From Sedimentitalea sp041224545 (lineage in GTDB: Bacteria > Pseudomonadota > Alphaproteobacteria > Rhodobacterales > Rhodobacteraceae): DNA of 64,000 nucleotides. A program made the translations under genes and the position numbers. How positions within the stretch are numbered: position 1 is the first letter of the stretch; each line of letters begins with the position of its first letter. Shown here piece by piece: positions 14,765 through 25,692 of the stretch. The stretch spans positions 17,221-81,220 of the forward strand of contig NZ_JBGFGP010000167.1 of NCBI RefSeq assembly GCF_041224545.1, in the 5' to 3' direction. The notes under the pieces were generated by a model that searched no databases, was not told the DNA's origin, and saw only the letters and a list, made by a program, of their open reading frames with translations.

Positions 14765-16204
14765 TTATGCGGGTGTCCAGCCGCTGACGGCTTTGACCTC
14801 GAGGAAATCCTCGATGCCATAGATACCGCCCTCGCGGCCATTGCCCGATTGCTTCATGCCGCCAAAGGGCGAGCCGGCGGCGCGCGAGGTGCCGTTCATC
14901 TCGACCATGCCGGCGCGCAGGACGCGGGCCAGGCGATTGGCGCGGGCGCTGTCCTGGGTCTGCACGTAATCGGTCAGACCATAGGGCGTGTCGTTGGCGA
15001 TCTCGATGGCCTCTTCCTCGGTGTCGAAGGGGATGATGGACAGAACCGGCCCAAAGATTTCCTCGCGCGCGATGGTCATCTGGTTCGTCACGTCGGCAAA
15101 GACCGTCGGCTTGACATAGTAGCCCTTGTTGAACCCTTCGGGCCGTCCGGTGCCTCCCGCGACAAGACGAGCGCCTTCGTCAATGCCCTTCTGGATCAAG
15201 TCCTGGATCTTGTTCCACTGGGTCTCGTTCACAACAGGGCCGATATGGCGGCCTTCCTCGTGGGCGTTTCCGACGCTGACCTTTTGCGCGACGGCAGTGG
15301 CGGTTTCGACGGCCTGATCGTAGATCTCACGCTGAACCAGCATCCGGCTGGGGGCGTTGCAGGACTGACCAGTGTTGTTCATCATGTGCAACACGCCACG
15401 CTTCACGGCCTGGTCGTCGGCATCGGCAAAGATCACGTTGGCGCCCTTGCCGCCAAGTTCCAGATGCACCTTCTTGAGCGTGTCCGCGGCGGATTTGGAA
15501 ATCGCCGTGCCCGCGCGGGTCGAACCGGTAAAGCTTACCATGTCGACGTCGGGATGCGACGACAACTGGCTGCCGACGCCGGCGCCGTCCCCGTTGACGA
15601 GATTGAATACGCCGGCGGGGAAACCTGCCTCATCCATCATCTCGGCAAAGATCATCGCGTTGAGCGGGCTCTGCTCGGAAGGTTTCAGGACCATCGTGCA
15701 TCCCGCCACCGCTGCGGCGCCGACCTTGAGCGTGATCTGGTTCATCGGCCAGTTCCACGGCGTGATCAGCGCAGCAACGCCGACCGCTTCGTGAATGATG
15801 CGGTCATTGGGCGCGTGGTCGCCGAGCGGACGGTCAAACTCAAAGTCCTTGGCTGCACTCACGAAATTCTTCAGGTGCCAGATGCCGGCGCCGACCTGCT
15901 GGCTGCGCGCCATGTCGATGGGCGCGCCCATCTCGGTGCTCATGGCCTTGGCGAGGTCTTCGGCGCGGTTCTGATAGATATCGACCAGCTTTTCCACCAG
16001 CGCAATGCGGTCAGCGGCCGGCGTGGCCATCCAGCCCGGCAATGCGGCCTTGGCGGCGGCCACCGCGGCATCGGTATCGGCCTGATCGCCAAGTGAAATG
16101 ACGGCGCAGGGCTCTTCGGTCGAGGGGTCGATGACCTCGAAATCGCGCGCGGCGGACGGCGCGACCCATTGCCCGTTGATATAGAACTCACGTTTCTCGA
16201 TCAT
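14765..16204 (-). CDS. NAD(P)-dependent aldehyde dehydrogenase
   Basis: The 479-residue protein is a full-length class I/II aldehyde dehydrogenase that oxidises an aldehyde to its acid. The catalytic Cys282 lies in NNTGQSCNAPSRM, the general base Glu249 in LELGGKG, and Asn151 in TPWNWP. The cofactor segment VSFTGSTRAG is present. The residue after the catalytic region (AGSPFGGMKQSGNGREGG) is normal. The substrate is not clear from sequence or neighbours. It is a single-gene unit with a hairpin after its stop codon. Confidence 0.88.
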   Translation of the reverse strand: MIEKREFYINGQWVAPSAARDFEVIDPSTEEPCAVISLGDQADTDAAVAAAKAALPGWMATPAADRIALVEKLVDIYQNRAEDLAKAMSTEMGAPIDMARSQQVGAGIWHLKNFVSAAKDFEFDRPLGDHAPNDRIIHEAVGVAALITPWNWPMNQITLKVGAAAVAGCTMVLKPSEQSPLNAMIFAEMMDEAGFPAGVFNLVNGDGAGVGSQLSSHPDVDMVSFTGSTRAGTAISKSAADTLKKVHLELGGKGANVIFADADDQAVKRGVLHMMNNTGQSCNAPSRMLVQREIYDQAVETATAVAQKVSVGNAHEEGRHIGPVVNETQWNKIQDLIQKGIDEGARLVAGGTGRPEGFNKGYYVKPTVFADVTNQMTIAREEIFGPVLSIIPFDTEEEAIEIANDTPYGLTDYVQTQDSARANRLARVLRAGMVEMNGTSRAAGSPFGGMKQSGNGREGGIYGIEDFLEVKAVSGWTPA

Positions 16205-16370
16205 GTTTCAGAACTCCCACTTCTGCATAACCCTGACCATAGGGTCATGGATTGGGCGCACTCTGTCACTGCTGTCGGTTGGGGGCAAGGGAGGGGATGC
16301 AAGACAGCGGCGAAGCCACTAGGTTAAGCGTGACGCGAGTCGCCACCAGAATTCACGAAAGGAAAGCGCC

Positions 16371-17024
16371 ATGGGTTTGCGCATCAACGATACGGTTCCG
16401 AATTTCACCGCCGAGACGGATCAGGGCACCATCCAGTTTCATGACTGGATCGGGGACAACTGGGCGATCCTGTTCTCGCATCCCAAGGATTTCACGCCGG
16501 TCTGCACCACCGAATTCGGCGCGGTTGCGCAGCTGTCCGATGAATGGAGCAAGCGCGGCACCAAGGTGATCGGTGTTTCCGTCGATGGGGTCGAGGATCA
16601 CAAGAAGTGGAAAGGCGACATTGAGAAATTCGCCGGAACCAGCGCAGGTTTCCCGATCATCGCGGATGACGGTCTTGCGGTCAGCAAGGCGTTCGACATG
16701 CTGCCCGCCGAGGCCTATCTGCCCGATGGCCGCACCCCCGCCGACAGTGCGACGGTGCGTTCGGTCTTTATCATCGGTCCCGACAAGCAGTTGAAACTGT
16801 CGATGACCTACCCGATGAATGTGGGCCGCAACTTTGCCGAGGTATTGCGCGCGCTTGACGGGTTGCAGACCGCCGCCAAGGAAAACGTCGCGACCCCCGC
16901 GAACTGGAATGTCGGTGATGACGTGGTCATCCCCACGGCGGTCAACGATGACGATGCCAAGGCGAAATACGGTGAGTTCACCACCCACTTCCCCTATCTG
17001 CGCACCGCCAAACTGCCCGGTTAA
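16371..17024 (+). CDS. 1-Cys peroxiredoxin (Prx6 subfamily)
   Basis: The 217-residue protein reduces peroxides. The peroxidatic Cys45 is in HPKDFTPVCTTE, the Prx6 form of the PxxxTxxC motif. The length (217) and the C-terminal domain with NVATPANWNVGDDVVIP are typical for Prx6, which lacks a resolving cysteine. GAAAGGAAAG is well placed before the ATG. A repeat element begins immediately after the stop codon. Confidence 0.92.
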   Translation: MGLRINDTVPNFTAETDQGTIQFHDWIGDNWAILFSHPKDFTPVCTTEFGAVAQLSDEWSKRGTKVIGVSVDGVEDHKKWKGDIEKFAGTSAGFPIIADDGLAVSKAFDMLPAEAYLPDGRTPADSATVRSVFIIGPDKQLKLSMTYPMNVGRNFAEVLRALDGLQTAAKENVATPANWNVGDDVVIPTAVNDDDAKAKYGEFTTHFPYLRTAKLPG

Positions 17025-17123
17025 GGGGTTTCGCGATTAACTTGAAGCATCTGACATCACCTGATGTGTTGAGATCTTTGATTTCAGGCAGCGTCAGGTG
17101 ACTAAGGCTTATCGCGAAACGCT
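17025..17123. repeat. 99-bp palindromic repeat element, copy A
   Basis: This 99-bp stretch matches the one at 27271-27369 at 82 of 99 positions by my hand alignment. Its ends read TTTCGCGAT and ATCGCGAAACGCT in inverted orientation, and inside there are further inverted pairs (CACCTGA with TCAGGTG; GATC-TTT-GATTTC near the centre), so the whole element can fold into one long hairpin. It lies between the convergent peroxiredoxin and GT25 genes and overlaps the last codons of GT25. It has no coding capacity, as expected for a non-autonomous MITE- or REP-like element. Confidence 0.85.
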
Positions 17124-17840
17124 ATAAGGGCGCTGCGGGCGCAGGGCGATCCGGGTCCTGTAGGCCGCACGTTTGAACTCGCGTGCCAGTTTCCCGCTGG
17201 CGCGCGTTTTCGTCTGGATGGTTGACCCTCCGATCTGGCCCGCGATCTCGGCATTGCCGGCGCCCAGAATGGTGTGCACCGGCTGGCCGGTGATCCAGTG
17301 CATCTGCAGCAGGGTGTCCACCGGGCGGTCGATCCGGTCCGTGGCGCCCAGCAGACGCTCGGCGGCACCACGTCCGACGATCTGGCAGATACATTGCAAT
17401 CCGATCACACGTGGCAGGATCAGGGCCATGTCGCCATCCGTCGCCAACGTGTCTGCGGCCATTTCTCGCTGCTTTACGGGCAGGCGAATGTACATTTCGG
17501 GGCTGCCGTGGTCACGGATCATGTTCAGCGCCCGTTGCAGCCGCGCCGGATCGACCTGCAGGTCATCCTCGGTGATCAGGGCGTAATCCCATCCCGACTC
17601 GACAATCCTTCGCCAGCAGCGGCGGTGACTTTCGAACACGCCGATTTCTGCGGGGCGCAGCGCAAACGGGTAATGCGGCCGGTGCAGGGTGCCATCCTGT
17701 GGCTCTACATCGGGAACACGGTGCGGATCGCGACCATCGACCGCCTCGATCAGTTCGGCCTCGGGCAACATGTCGCGCAAGCGTTCCGCATTGGCGCGGC
17801 GCGCGATACTGGAGGACATATGAATGATGAGCGACTGCAT
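17109..17840 (-). CDS. Glycosyltransferase family 25 protein (LPS-type)
   Basis: The 243-residue protein starts MQSLIIHMSSSIARRANAER and has the GT25 order of motifs: VDGRDPHRV, the segment AEIGVFESHRRCWRRIVESG, and the acidic ALITEDDLQVD near residues 90-97 that would hold the metal and sugar nucleotide. GT25 enzymes add galactose or glucose to lipooligosaccharide in the cytoplasm. The last residues (YSVSR) and the stop codon fall inside repeat copy A, so the C-terminus was probably changed by insertion of that element. The gene lacks an obvious Shine-Dalgarno sequence. Confidence 0.8.
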   Translation of the reverse strand: MQSLIIHMSSSIARRANAERLRDMLPEAELIEAVDGRDPHRVPDVEPQDGTLHRPHYPFALRPAEIGVFESHRRCWRRIVESGWDYALITEDDLQVDPARLQRALNMIRDHGSPEMYIRLPVKQREMAADTLATDGDMALILPRVIGLQCICQIVGRGAAERLLGATDRIDRPVDTLLQMHWITGQPVHTILGAGNAEIAGQIGGSTIQTKTRASGKLAREFKRAAYRTRIALRPQRPYSVSR

Positions 17841-17925
17841 GTCTGTTGACTACAGAGTTAGGCTTCCCTTCGAAAGGGTTCGTCGCGTGAAGATCATCCA
17901 ATTCATGGTTTCAGAAGTCGCGTGG

Positions 17926-18300
17926 CTATTTGGCCGAGAACATCGGGGATTTATCACCCTTGCCCTGCTGCGCTACGGTATAGAATTCACCGCCATCGAA
18001 GTAGACGGTCTGGCAGTCAGACGGAAAATCCTTTTTTCCAACGCGCAGGGCACGGCAAAAATATCCCTTCTGCCAATTCCATTTCCCGACGACTTTTCCA
18101 CTTGGCGCAGAACCCGTGATTGATCCGTCGGGTTGTATGACCAATGTCGTCTTTCCGCTCGTCAGCGTTTTCCCAACTATGTTCGCGTTGAAATCGCCTT
18201 CTGACTTGATCTTCTTGAAACTGTCAGCTTCGGATGGATACGCTGTCATAGAAAACACAGTGATTGCCACCGCAATAAATGCACTTTTTGCAATGCTCAT
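17926..18300 (-). CDS. Small secreted protein of unknown function
   Basis: The 124-residue protein has a clear signal peptide (about MSIAKSAFIAVAITVFSMTAYPSEA) and a mature part of about 100 residues. A core of the type GKTLTSGKTTLVIQPDGSITG, then GKWNWQKGYFCRALRVG, and Cys residues in YFCRA and SDCQTV suggest a small beta-rich periplasmic domain with one disulfide. I recall similar small secreted proteins in Rhodobacteraceae but none with a proven function. The ATG at 18300 has GAAAGGA upstream; the GTG at 18318 is less likely. Confidence 0.75.
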   Translation of the reverse strand: MSIAKSAFIAVAITVFSMTAYPSEADSFKKIKSEGDFNANIVGKTLTSGKTTLVIQPDGSITGSAPSGKVVGKWNWQKGYFCRALRVGKKDFPSDCQTVYFDGGEFYTVAQQGKGDKSPMFSAK

Positions 18301-18363
18301 TTCGAAATCCTTTCTCACGTAATATCGTAGGGTAAACCTAACATGAAAAAGGCAATAAACATA

Positions 18364-18392
18364 GAAAAGGCCCCGCCGTTACCGGCGAGGCC
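18364..18392 (-). terminator. Intrinsic terminator of pnp
   Basis: Read on the minus strand, GGCCTCGCCGG and CGGCGGGGCC pair around a short loop and are followed by TTTTC. It lies 22 bp after the pnp stop codon, a good rho-independent terminator. Confidence 0.8.
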
Positions 18393-18414
18393 CATGCCAA
18401 GCACGCGGTAACCC

Positions 18415-20547
<2,133 letters not shown>

Positions 20548-20572
20548 ATATCGTATCCTTTAGGGAGCACTC

Positions 20573-20595
20573 CCGGCCCTCCGGGTCTCCCGTTT
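20573..20595. promoter_or_regulatory. GC-rich hairpins in the pnp leader
   Basis: Two small adjoining inverted repeats, GGGAG-N2-CTCCC and CCCGG-N4-CCGGG, lie 26-48 bp upstream of the pnp start. PNPase genes of other bacteria are autoregulated through leader hairpins cut by RNase III; these stems could serve that purpose here, but they are short and the idea is inference. Confidence 0.3.
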
Positions 20596-20705
20596 GCATA
20601 GCGGCCCCATTGCCGCCGACCCCTTCAATCATCTTTCCGAGCGCCGGGGTCCGGGCGCAACGTCTCAGATCGCTCGCCCATACATCAGTTTGCAACAGAT
20701 GGAAA

Positions 20706-20724
20706 GGGGCTGCGATGCAGCCCC
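20706..20724 (-). terminator. Terminator of the sseA-aspC unit
   Basis: GGGGCTGC and GCAGCCCC form a perfect 8-bp stem with a 3-base loop, 40 bp beyond the aspC stop codon on the minus strand, and are followed by TTTCC. This separates aspC from pnp. Confidence 0.65.
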
Positions 20725-20764
20725 GGAATGGTGTCTTCCATCGGATAGCATCCGGTCGCCGACG

Positions 20765-21949
20765 TCAGACTCCGGCGTCGATGATGGCCTGTGCGAGCAC
20801 GGGAACTGTCTTGGCGTTTAGTCCGGCAATATTCATCCGGCTGTCGCCGATCATGTATATCCCGTGATCCGCGCGGAGTTTCTCGACCTTGTCCGGTGTC
20901 GTGCCGAGGCGCGAGAACATGCCGCGGTGTTGCGCGAGAAAGGCGAAACGGTCGGATCCGGACAGTTTCTGCAATTCGCTCGCCAGCGACTTGCGCAGGT
21001 CCAGCATCGACAGGCGCACCTCTTCGAGCTCGGAAGCCCAGTCGGCGCGCAACGCGTCGTCATTGAGGATCATCGTCACCAGCCGCGCGCCGTGATCGGG
21101 CGGGAAGGAATAGTTCTGGCGGTTGAGAAAGGCCAGCGTGCCCTGGTTCAGCCCCTGTTGCGATGTGGTCTGGCTGATGGCTATCAAGAGGCCCGTGCGT
21201 TCACGATAGACGCCGAAATTCTTGGAGCAACTCGCCGCGATCAGGCATTCAGGCACTTGCGACGCGACCATCCGCGTGGCTTTGGCGTCGTCTTGCAGCC
21301 CGTCGCCAAAGCCCTGATAGGCGATGTCGATCATCGGGATCAGGCCCCTGTCGTTCAACAGGTCGATCACCGCCTGCCATTCGACGGCGTTCAGGTTGGC
21401 ACCCGTCGGATTGTGACAGCAGCCATGCAGCAATACCACGTCACCGGCGCGGGCGGTGCCGAGGTCTTCCATCATCCCGCCAAAATCCACGCTCCGGGTT
21501 TCGTCGTCGAAATAGCGATAGGCGACGGTTTCGATCCCGAGATAGCTCAGGATCGACAGGTGGTTGGGCCAGGTCGGGTTGGAGACAAAGACGCGGGCAT
21601 CGGGGTTTGCCATGCGGATCAGTTCAAAGGCCTGCCGGCAGGCCCCGGTGCCGCCCGGCGTTGCCGCTGCGGCGATGTTTTCACGCGCAACTGCATCATC
21701 CAGCACCAGAGAAATCATCGCGTCCGCGAATGCCGGATCGCCGGTCAGGCCGGTATAGGCCTTGGTTTCCTGTTCCTGCCACAGCCGTTGTTCGGCCGCC
21801 TTGACGGCGCGCATGACGGGTGTGACACCCTCGGCGTTCTTGTAGACGCCGACGCCAAGATCGACCTTGTCCGCGCGCGGATCGTCGCGAAAGGCCTGCA
21901 TGAGCGCAAGGATCTTGTCGGCAGGCTGCGCTTTGAGATTTTCGAACAT
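20765..21949 (-). CDS. Aspartate/aromatic aminotransferase (class I, Ialpha)
   Basis: The 394-residue protein starts MFENLKAQPADKIL and follows the AspC/TyrB family throughout. The PLP-binding Lys243 is in SCSKNFGVYRERTG, with HGCCHNPTG and the YQGFGDGLQDD segment in place. It moves amino groups between aspartate or aromatic amino acids and 2-oxoglutarate. Two adjoining ATG codons exist (21952, 21949); GGAGA is better spaced for the second. The start overlaps the TGA of the sulfurtransferase gene, so the two are translationally coupled and may share sulfur amino acid (cysteine to mercaptopyruvate) metabolism. Confidence 0.9.
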   Translation of the reverse strand: MFENLKAQPADKILALMQAFRDDPRADKVDLGVGVYKNAEGVTPVMRAVKAAEQRLWQEQETKAYTGLTGDPAFADAMISLVLDDAVARENIAAAATPGGTGACRQAFELIRMANPDARVFVSNPTWPNHLSILSYLGIETVAYRYFDDETRSVDFGGMMEDLGTARAGDVVLLHGCCHNPTGANLNAVEWQAVIDLLNDRGLIPMIDIAYQGFGDGLQDDAKATRMVASQVPECLIAASCSKNFGVYRERTGLLIAISQTTSQQGLNQGTLAFLNRQNYSFPPDHGARLVTMILNDDALRADWASELEEVRLSMLDLRKSLASELQKLSGSDRFAFLAQHRGMFSRLGTTPDKVEKLRADHGIYMIGDSRMNIAGLNAKTVPVLAQAIIDAGV

Positions 21950-22803
21950 CATGCGTCTCCGGTTGCGATTGGCAGGGTCGGGAACGCGCCCCATTCAGCC
22001 CAGGACCCGTCATAGAGCGAATGGTCCGCCTTGCCCATGCGTTCGAGCGCGAGGCTGAGAATGGCGGCGGTCACGCCGGAACCGCAGGTCGTGATCGCGG
22101 GTTTGTCGAGATCGACGCCCGCTGCCTCGAAGATGGCGCGGCACTCCTCGGGTGTTTTCATGGTGCCGTCCTCGTTGAGCAGGCTGTCAAAGGGCACGTT
22201 TTTCGCGCCGGGAATATGCCCGCCCCGCAAGCCTTCGCGCGGTTCGGGTGCTTCGCCACGAAAACGCGCGGCAGAGCGGGCGTCGATGATCGCGTGATCC
22301 CCCAACTTGCTGGCCTGGCTGACCTGCGTCACGTCCCGCACGAGACCGTTCTGAACCCGGACCGTCATGTGTCGGTCGCGCACAACCGGGGGCAGGTCCT
22401 CGAGCGGGCGCCCTTCGGATTGCCATTTGGGCAGGCCGCCATCGAGCACGGCAACGTTGTTTTGCCCCATCAGCCGGAACAACCACCAGACACGCGCCGC
22501 CGACATCAGGCCCGCACCGTCGTAGATGACGACCTGATGGCCGTCGCCGACACCCATCGCGCGCAGGCGTGACATGAATTTTTCCACCGGGGGCACCATG
22601 TGCGGCAGGTCCGAGCGATGGTCGGAAATATCGTCGATGTCAAAGAAGCGCGCGCCGGGAATGTGCGCGGCATCGTATTCGGCACGGGCGTCCCGGTTCG
22701 CGTTCGGCAAGTACCAGGACGCATCCAGTATCCGTAGATCCGGATCCTTGAGATGCGTTGCCAGCCATTCGGTGGAAACCAGAGTACGCGGATCGTCCTG
22801 CAT
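21949..22803 (-). CDS. sseA: 3-mercaptopyruvate sulfurtransferase
   Basis: The 284-residue protein has two rhodanese domains. The active Cys240 lies in TCGSGVTAAIL, the CG[S/T]GVTA loop that marks mercaptopyruvate rather than thiosulfate sulfurtransferases; Cys238 is the equivalent in E. coli SseA. It moves sulfur from 3-mercaptopyruvate to an acceptor in the cytoplasm. The paired aminotransferase, overlapping downstream, could supply mercaptopyruvate by transaminating cysteine. The start at 22803 follows AAGGGG; an in-frame ATG at 22824 is an alternative. Confidence 0.9.
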   Translation of the reverse strand: MQDDPRTLVSTEWLATHLKDPDLRILDASWYLPNANRDARAEYDAAHIPGARFFDIDDISDHRSDLPHMVPPVEKFMSRLRAMGVGDGHQVVIYDGAGLMSAARVWWLFRLMGQNNVAVLDGGLPKWQSEGRPLEDLPPVVRDRHMTVRVQNGLVRDVTQVSQASKLGDHAIIDARSAARFRGEAPEPREGLRGGHIPGAKNVPFDSLLNEDGTMKTPEECRAIFEAAGVDLDKPAITTCGSGVTAAILSLALERMGKADHSLYDGSWAEWGAFPTLPIATGDA

Positions 22804-22934
22804 GTCGGTGGGCCCCTTGTTCATCCGCACCCTTGCTACGCGGGCGACGCGAGCGTTGCAAGACCGTGCCAACCGGGCATCGGAAGAGCCGTGCGCTTTC
22901 CTGTTCGGCGTTCCTGCTTCGCGTCGGGCGCAGT

Positions 22935-23411
22935 TCAGCGATTGTCCTTGAGCAGGCGCTGTTTCTGGCGTGACCAGTCGCGCTTGGCCTCGCTCTCGCG
23001 CTTGTCATGGTTCTTCTTGCCCTTGGCGATGCCCAGCTTGAGCTTGGCCAGCCCGCGATGATTGAAATACATCACGATCGGCACCAGCGTCATGCCCTTG
23101 CGCTGAGTCGCTGTCCAGAGATCAGAGAGCTCTTTGCGTGACACCAGAAGCTTGCGCCGCCGCCGTTCCTCATGCCGAAAGGTCTTGGCCTGTCCATAGG
23201 GCGCGATATAGCTGTTCACCAGCCACAATTCGCCGTCCTCGACGGCCGCATAGCTCTCGGCGATATTGCCGCCATTGGCGCGCAGGGATTTGACCTCGGA
23301 CCCTTCGAGCAGCATGCCGCATTCCAGATCGTCCTCGATGGCATAGTCGAAGCGCGCCCGCCGGTTCTCGGCGATCACCTTGTAATTGGGATCTGATTTC
23401 GTCTGTGCCAT
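22935..23411 (-). CDS. smpB: SsrA-binding protein SmpB
   Basis: The 158-residue protein binds tmRNA and brings it to stalled ribosomes. The OB-fold core is clear (ENRRARFDYAIEDDLECGMLLEGSEVKSLR written as two parts: ENRRARFDY, then LEGSEVKSLRANGGNIAES), followed by GLAKLKLGIAKGKKNHDKRE and the basic C-terminal tail WSRQKQRLLKDN that inserts in the ribosome. The tmRNA gene (ssrA) is not in the window. Confidence 0.97.
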   Translation of the reverse strand: MAQTKSDPNYKVIAENRRARFDYAIEDDLECGMLLEGSEVKSLRANGGNIAESYAAVEDGELWLVNSYIAPYGQAKTFRHEERRRRKLLVSRKELSDLWTATQRKGMTLVPIVMYFNHRGLAKLKLGIAKGKKNHDKRESEAKRDWSRQKQRLLKDNR

Positions 23412-23550
23412 GACGCGCAGATGTAGGCGCTTGGCCCTGCCTGCGCAAGGCGGGCGTGATGGTCATTTTTCCGCCAAAGCCGCCGTGGCCTGTTTGCCTG
23501 CGCTGCGCGCTGCGCTATGGCTTGGAAAACGAACGTAGAGGGCAGGACAG

Positions 23551-24696
23551 ATGCAGATCACGCGACGGACGATGACATTGGGACTTGCGGCGGCGGCCTT
23601 GGCCGGATGCTCGGGTGCCAATAGCGGGCTGACGGGGGCACCGGTGTCGCGCATGCGAACGGTGCCGAACGCAGGGTATGATGCCTGGGTTGCGGGGTTC
23701 AAGGGGCGCGCTGCGGCCAAGGGGATCAGCCAGAGTACCATCGATCGCGCGTTTCGCGGGGCAGGGTATCTGCCCGAGGTGATCGAGCGCGACCGCAATC
23801 AGCCGGAATACAAACGCACCCTGGAAGATTACCTTGCCATCGCCGCCTCCGACGAGCGTGTCAGCGACGGCAAGACGATGCTGCGCAGATACAACGCGAC
23901 GCTGTCTCAGATCGAGGCACGGTACGGGGTCAGCAAGTATATCGTGACCGCGATCTGGGGGCTGGAGAGCCGTTACGGGACCCGGCGCGGAGACGTGCAG
24001 GTCATCTCTGCGCTCTCGACGCTCGCCTATGACGGGCGGCGCGGATCGTTTTTCGAAAGCCAGCTGATCGCGGCGCTCAAGATCCTGCAAAACGGCGATA
24101 CCACGCCCGACAGGATGACCGGGAGCTGGGCCGGTGCGATGGGCCATACCCAGTTCATCCCAACCTCCTACCTTGCCTTTGCGGTCGATTTCACCGGCGA
24201 CGGGCGGCGCGATATCTGGGATGACGACCCCAGCGATGCGCTTGCTTCGGCGGCCGCCTACCTGGCGAAGAACGGCTGGGTCCGAGGGCAGACCTGGGGG
24301 GGCGAGGTCGGATCGGCGGCCGCATCCTCCGCAACCCCGCTGGCGATCATCCAGCCACAGGTGCCCGGCCCCAAATTCGCGGTGTTCAAGAATTTCTCGG
24401 TGCTCAAGCGCTACAACAATTCCGACAGCTACGCACTGGGTGTCGGACATCTAGCTGACCGTATCGCCGGGGGCGGACCGCTCAAGGCGTCATTCGGGCC
24501 GGATGCTGACGGTCTGACGCTGGCGGATCGCAAGGCGTTGCAGCGCCGCCTGACCGCTGCCGGATATGATACCGGCGGGGCCGATGGCGTCATCGGGTCG
24601 AAATCCGAAGCCGCGATCAGCGCCTATCAGCGCAGCGTCGGACTGCCGGTGACAGGCCGGCCGTCGGTGGATCTGCTGCGCCGGCTTGGCGGGTAA
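23551..24696 (+). CDS. Lytic murein transglycosylase lipoprotein (MltB-like, GH103)
   Basis: The 381-residue protein cleaves peptidoglycan glycan strands with formation of anhydro-muramic ends. A twin-arginine-like N-terminus (ITRRTMTLGLAAAALAGC) ends in a lipobox with Cys20 as lipid attachment. The catalytic Glu139 is in WGLESRYGT, followed by the GH103 motifs GAMGHTQFIPTSYL and DDPSDALASAAAYL. A C-terminal peptidoglycan-binding domain spans about residues 318-378 (LTLADRKALQRRLTAAGYD). It is divergent from smpB. Its position in the cell is the periplasmic face of the outer membrane or the inner membrane. Confidence 0.9.
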   Translation: MQITRRTMTLGLAAAALAGCSGANSGLTGAPVSRMRTVPNAGYDAWVAGFKGRAAAKGISQSTIDRAFRGAGYLPEVIERDRNQPEYKRTLEDYLAIAASDERVSDGKTMLRRYNATLSQIEARYGVSKYIVTAIWGLESRYGTRRGDVQVISALSTLAYDGRRGSFFESQLIAALKILQNGDTTPDRMTGSWAGAMGHTQFIPTSYLAFAVDFTGDGRRDIWDDDPSDALASAAAYLAKNGWVRGQTWGGEVGSAAASSATPLAIIQPQVPGPKFAVFKNFSVLKRYNNSDSYALGVGHLADRIAGGGPLKASFGPDADGLTLADRKALQRRLTAAGYDTGGADGVIGSKSEAAISAYQRSVGLPVTGRPSVDLLRRLGG

Positions 24697-24730
24697 TCCT
24701 GCACCGGGCCAATGCTGCACTGGGCGAGGT

Positions 24731-25549
24731 TCAGTCGCCAAGCTTGGCGTGAACCTCGTCCAGGTCGATCTCGCCCGTTGGCATCTTGTTGCCCGGATTG
24801 TCGAAATCGTACTTGAACAGTTCGAAATCGCGCTTGTAGATTTCATAGACCAGATGCATCGACAGATCGTCGAAATAATCGGCGACGGGATGGGCGCGTT
24901 TTGGGCCGTGGTTCTCGCTTTCGTTAAAGCGCGGGATGGCGCCGAGGTCGATTTTGTGCGGCGTGCTGATGGTGTCCAGAACCTGCTGCATCCCCTCGTC
25001 GAAACGTTCGGTCCAGAGGATTTTGTCATAGGTGCCGCCATTGACGATAAAAGTCGATATATGCCCTGACATCGCGGACCAGTGGATGTCCGGATCCATC
25101 GGGCGACGCCAGCGTATGGTGTCGCGCGCAAACAACAGGAAGCGCCGAAACGCACGAATCTGGTCGAACTCCTGCTTGCCGTCCTCGCCACCGTATTCGA
25201 TGCCATAGCGCGCCGCGAGCATCGGCACGAGATTCCCCCGATAGCGTTTGCCGTTGCGCTGAATGCCGCAGATCTTGTCGAAGAACGAACTGAGGATTCG
25301 GGTGTAGGGGTTGCGCACGCTGGTAAAGGCATAGGATCGGTGTGATTGGACATTGCGCGTTATGGCATCCTGACTGTCGTCCAGCGCCCATTTGTGAATG
25401 CCCGATTTGGCGTCGTGAATGTCACCGTCGTAATAGGTGCCGTGATCCGAATAATACATGATCTGCCCGATGGTCGAGCAGGCGCATTTCGGCACGACGC
25501 GGTACACCATGCTCTCGGATTCGGTCATCCAGGTTCCGGGAAACCCCAT
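24731..25549 (-). CDS. Sulfotransferase family protein
   Basis: The 272-residue protein has the two PAPS-binding signatures of carbohydrate-type sulfotransferases: a 5'-phosphosulfate loop VVPKCACSTIGQ (residues 18-29) and a 3'-phosphate motif SVRNPYTRILSSFF (77-90). It probably transfers sulfate from PAPS to a hydroxyl of a glycan. There is no clear signal peptide or membrane helix, so it may act in the cytoplasm. GGAGG is 6 bp before the ATG at 25549. It is divergent from the GT14-like gene, suggesting a joint role in making a sulfated surface carbohydrate. Confidence 0.82.
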   Translation of the reverse strand: MGFPGTWMTESESMVYRVVPKCACSTIGQIMYYSDHGTYYDGDIHDAKSGIHKWALDDSQDAITRNVQSHRSYAFTSVRNPYTRILSSFFDKICGIQRNGKRYRGNLVPMLAARYGIEYGGEDGKQEFDQIRAFRRFLLFARDTIRWRRPMDPDIHWSAMSGHISTFIVNGGTYDKILWTERFDEGMQQVLDTISTPHKIDLGAIPRFNESENHGPKRAHPVADYFDDLSMHLVYEIYKRDFELFKYDFDNPGNKMPTGEIDLDEVHAKLGD

Positions 25550-25692
25550 ATGCTGCCTCCTGCGGTCTGCGTGTCCCAGCCGGCACGCAGGCATTTTCGC
25601 GACAAGAAAGCAAAGAATGCAGGTTTATTCAATCCGCCATGACCTTTAACAGTCGAATGACAGAGCGGACAGACGGACATTGTGCAAGCTGA

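Noticed and set aside
17926..18318. GTG start at 18318 for the small secreted protein
   Set aside because: The ATG at 18300 has a well-spaced GAAAGGA and starts exactly at a canonical signal peptide.
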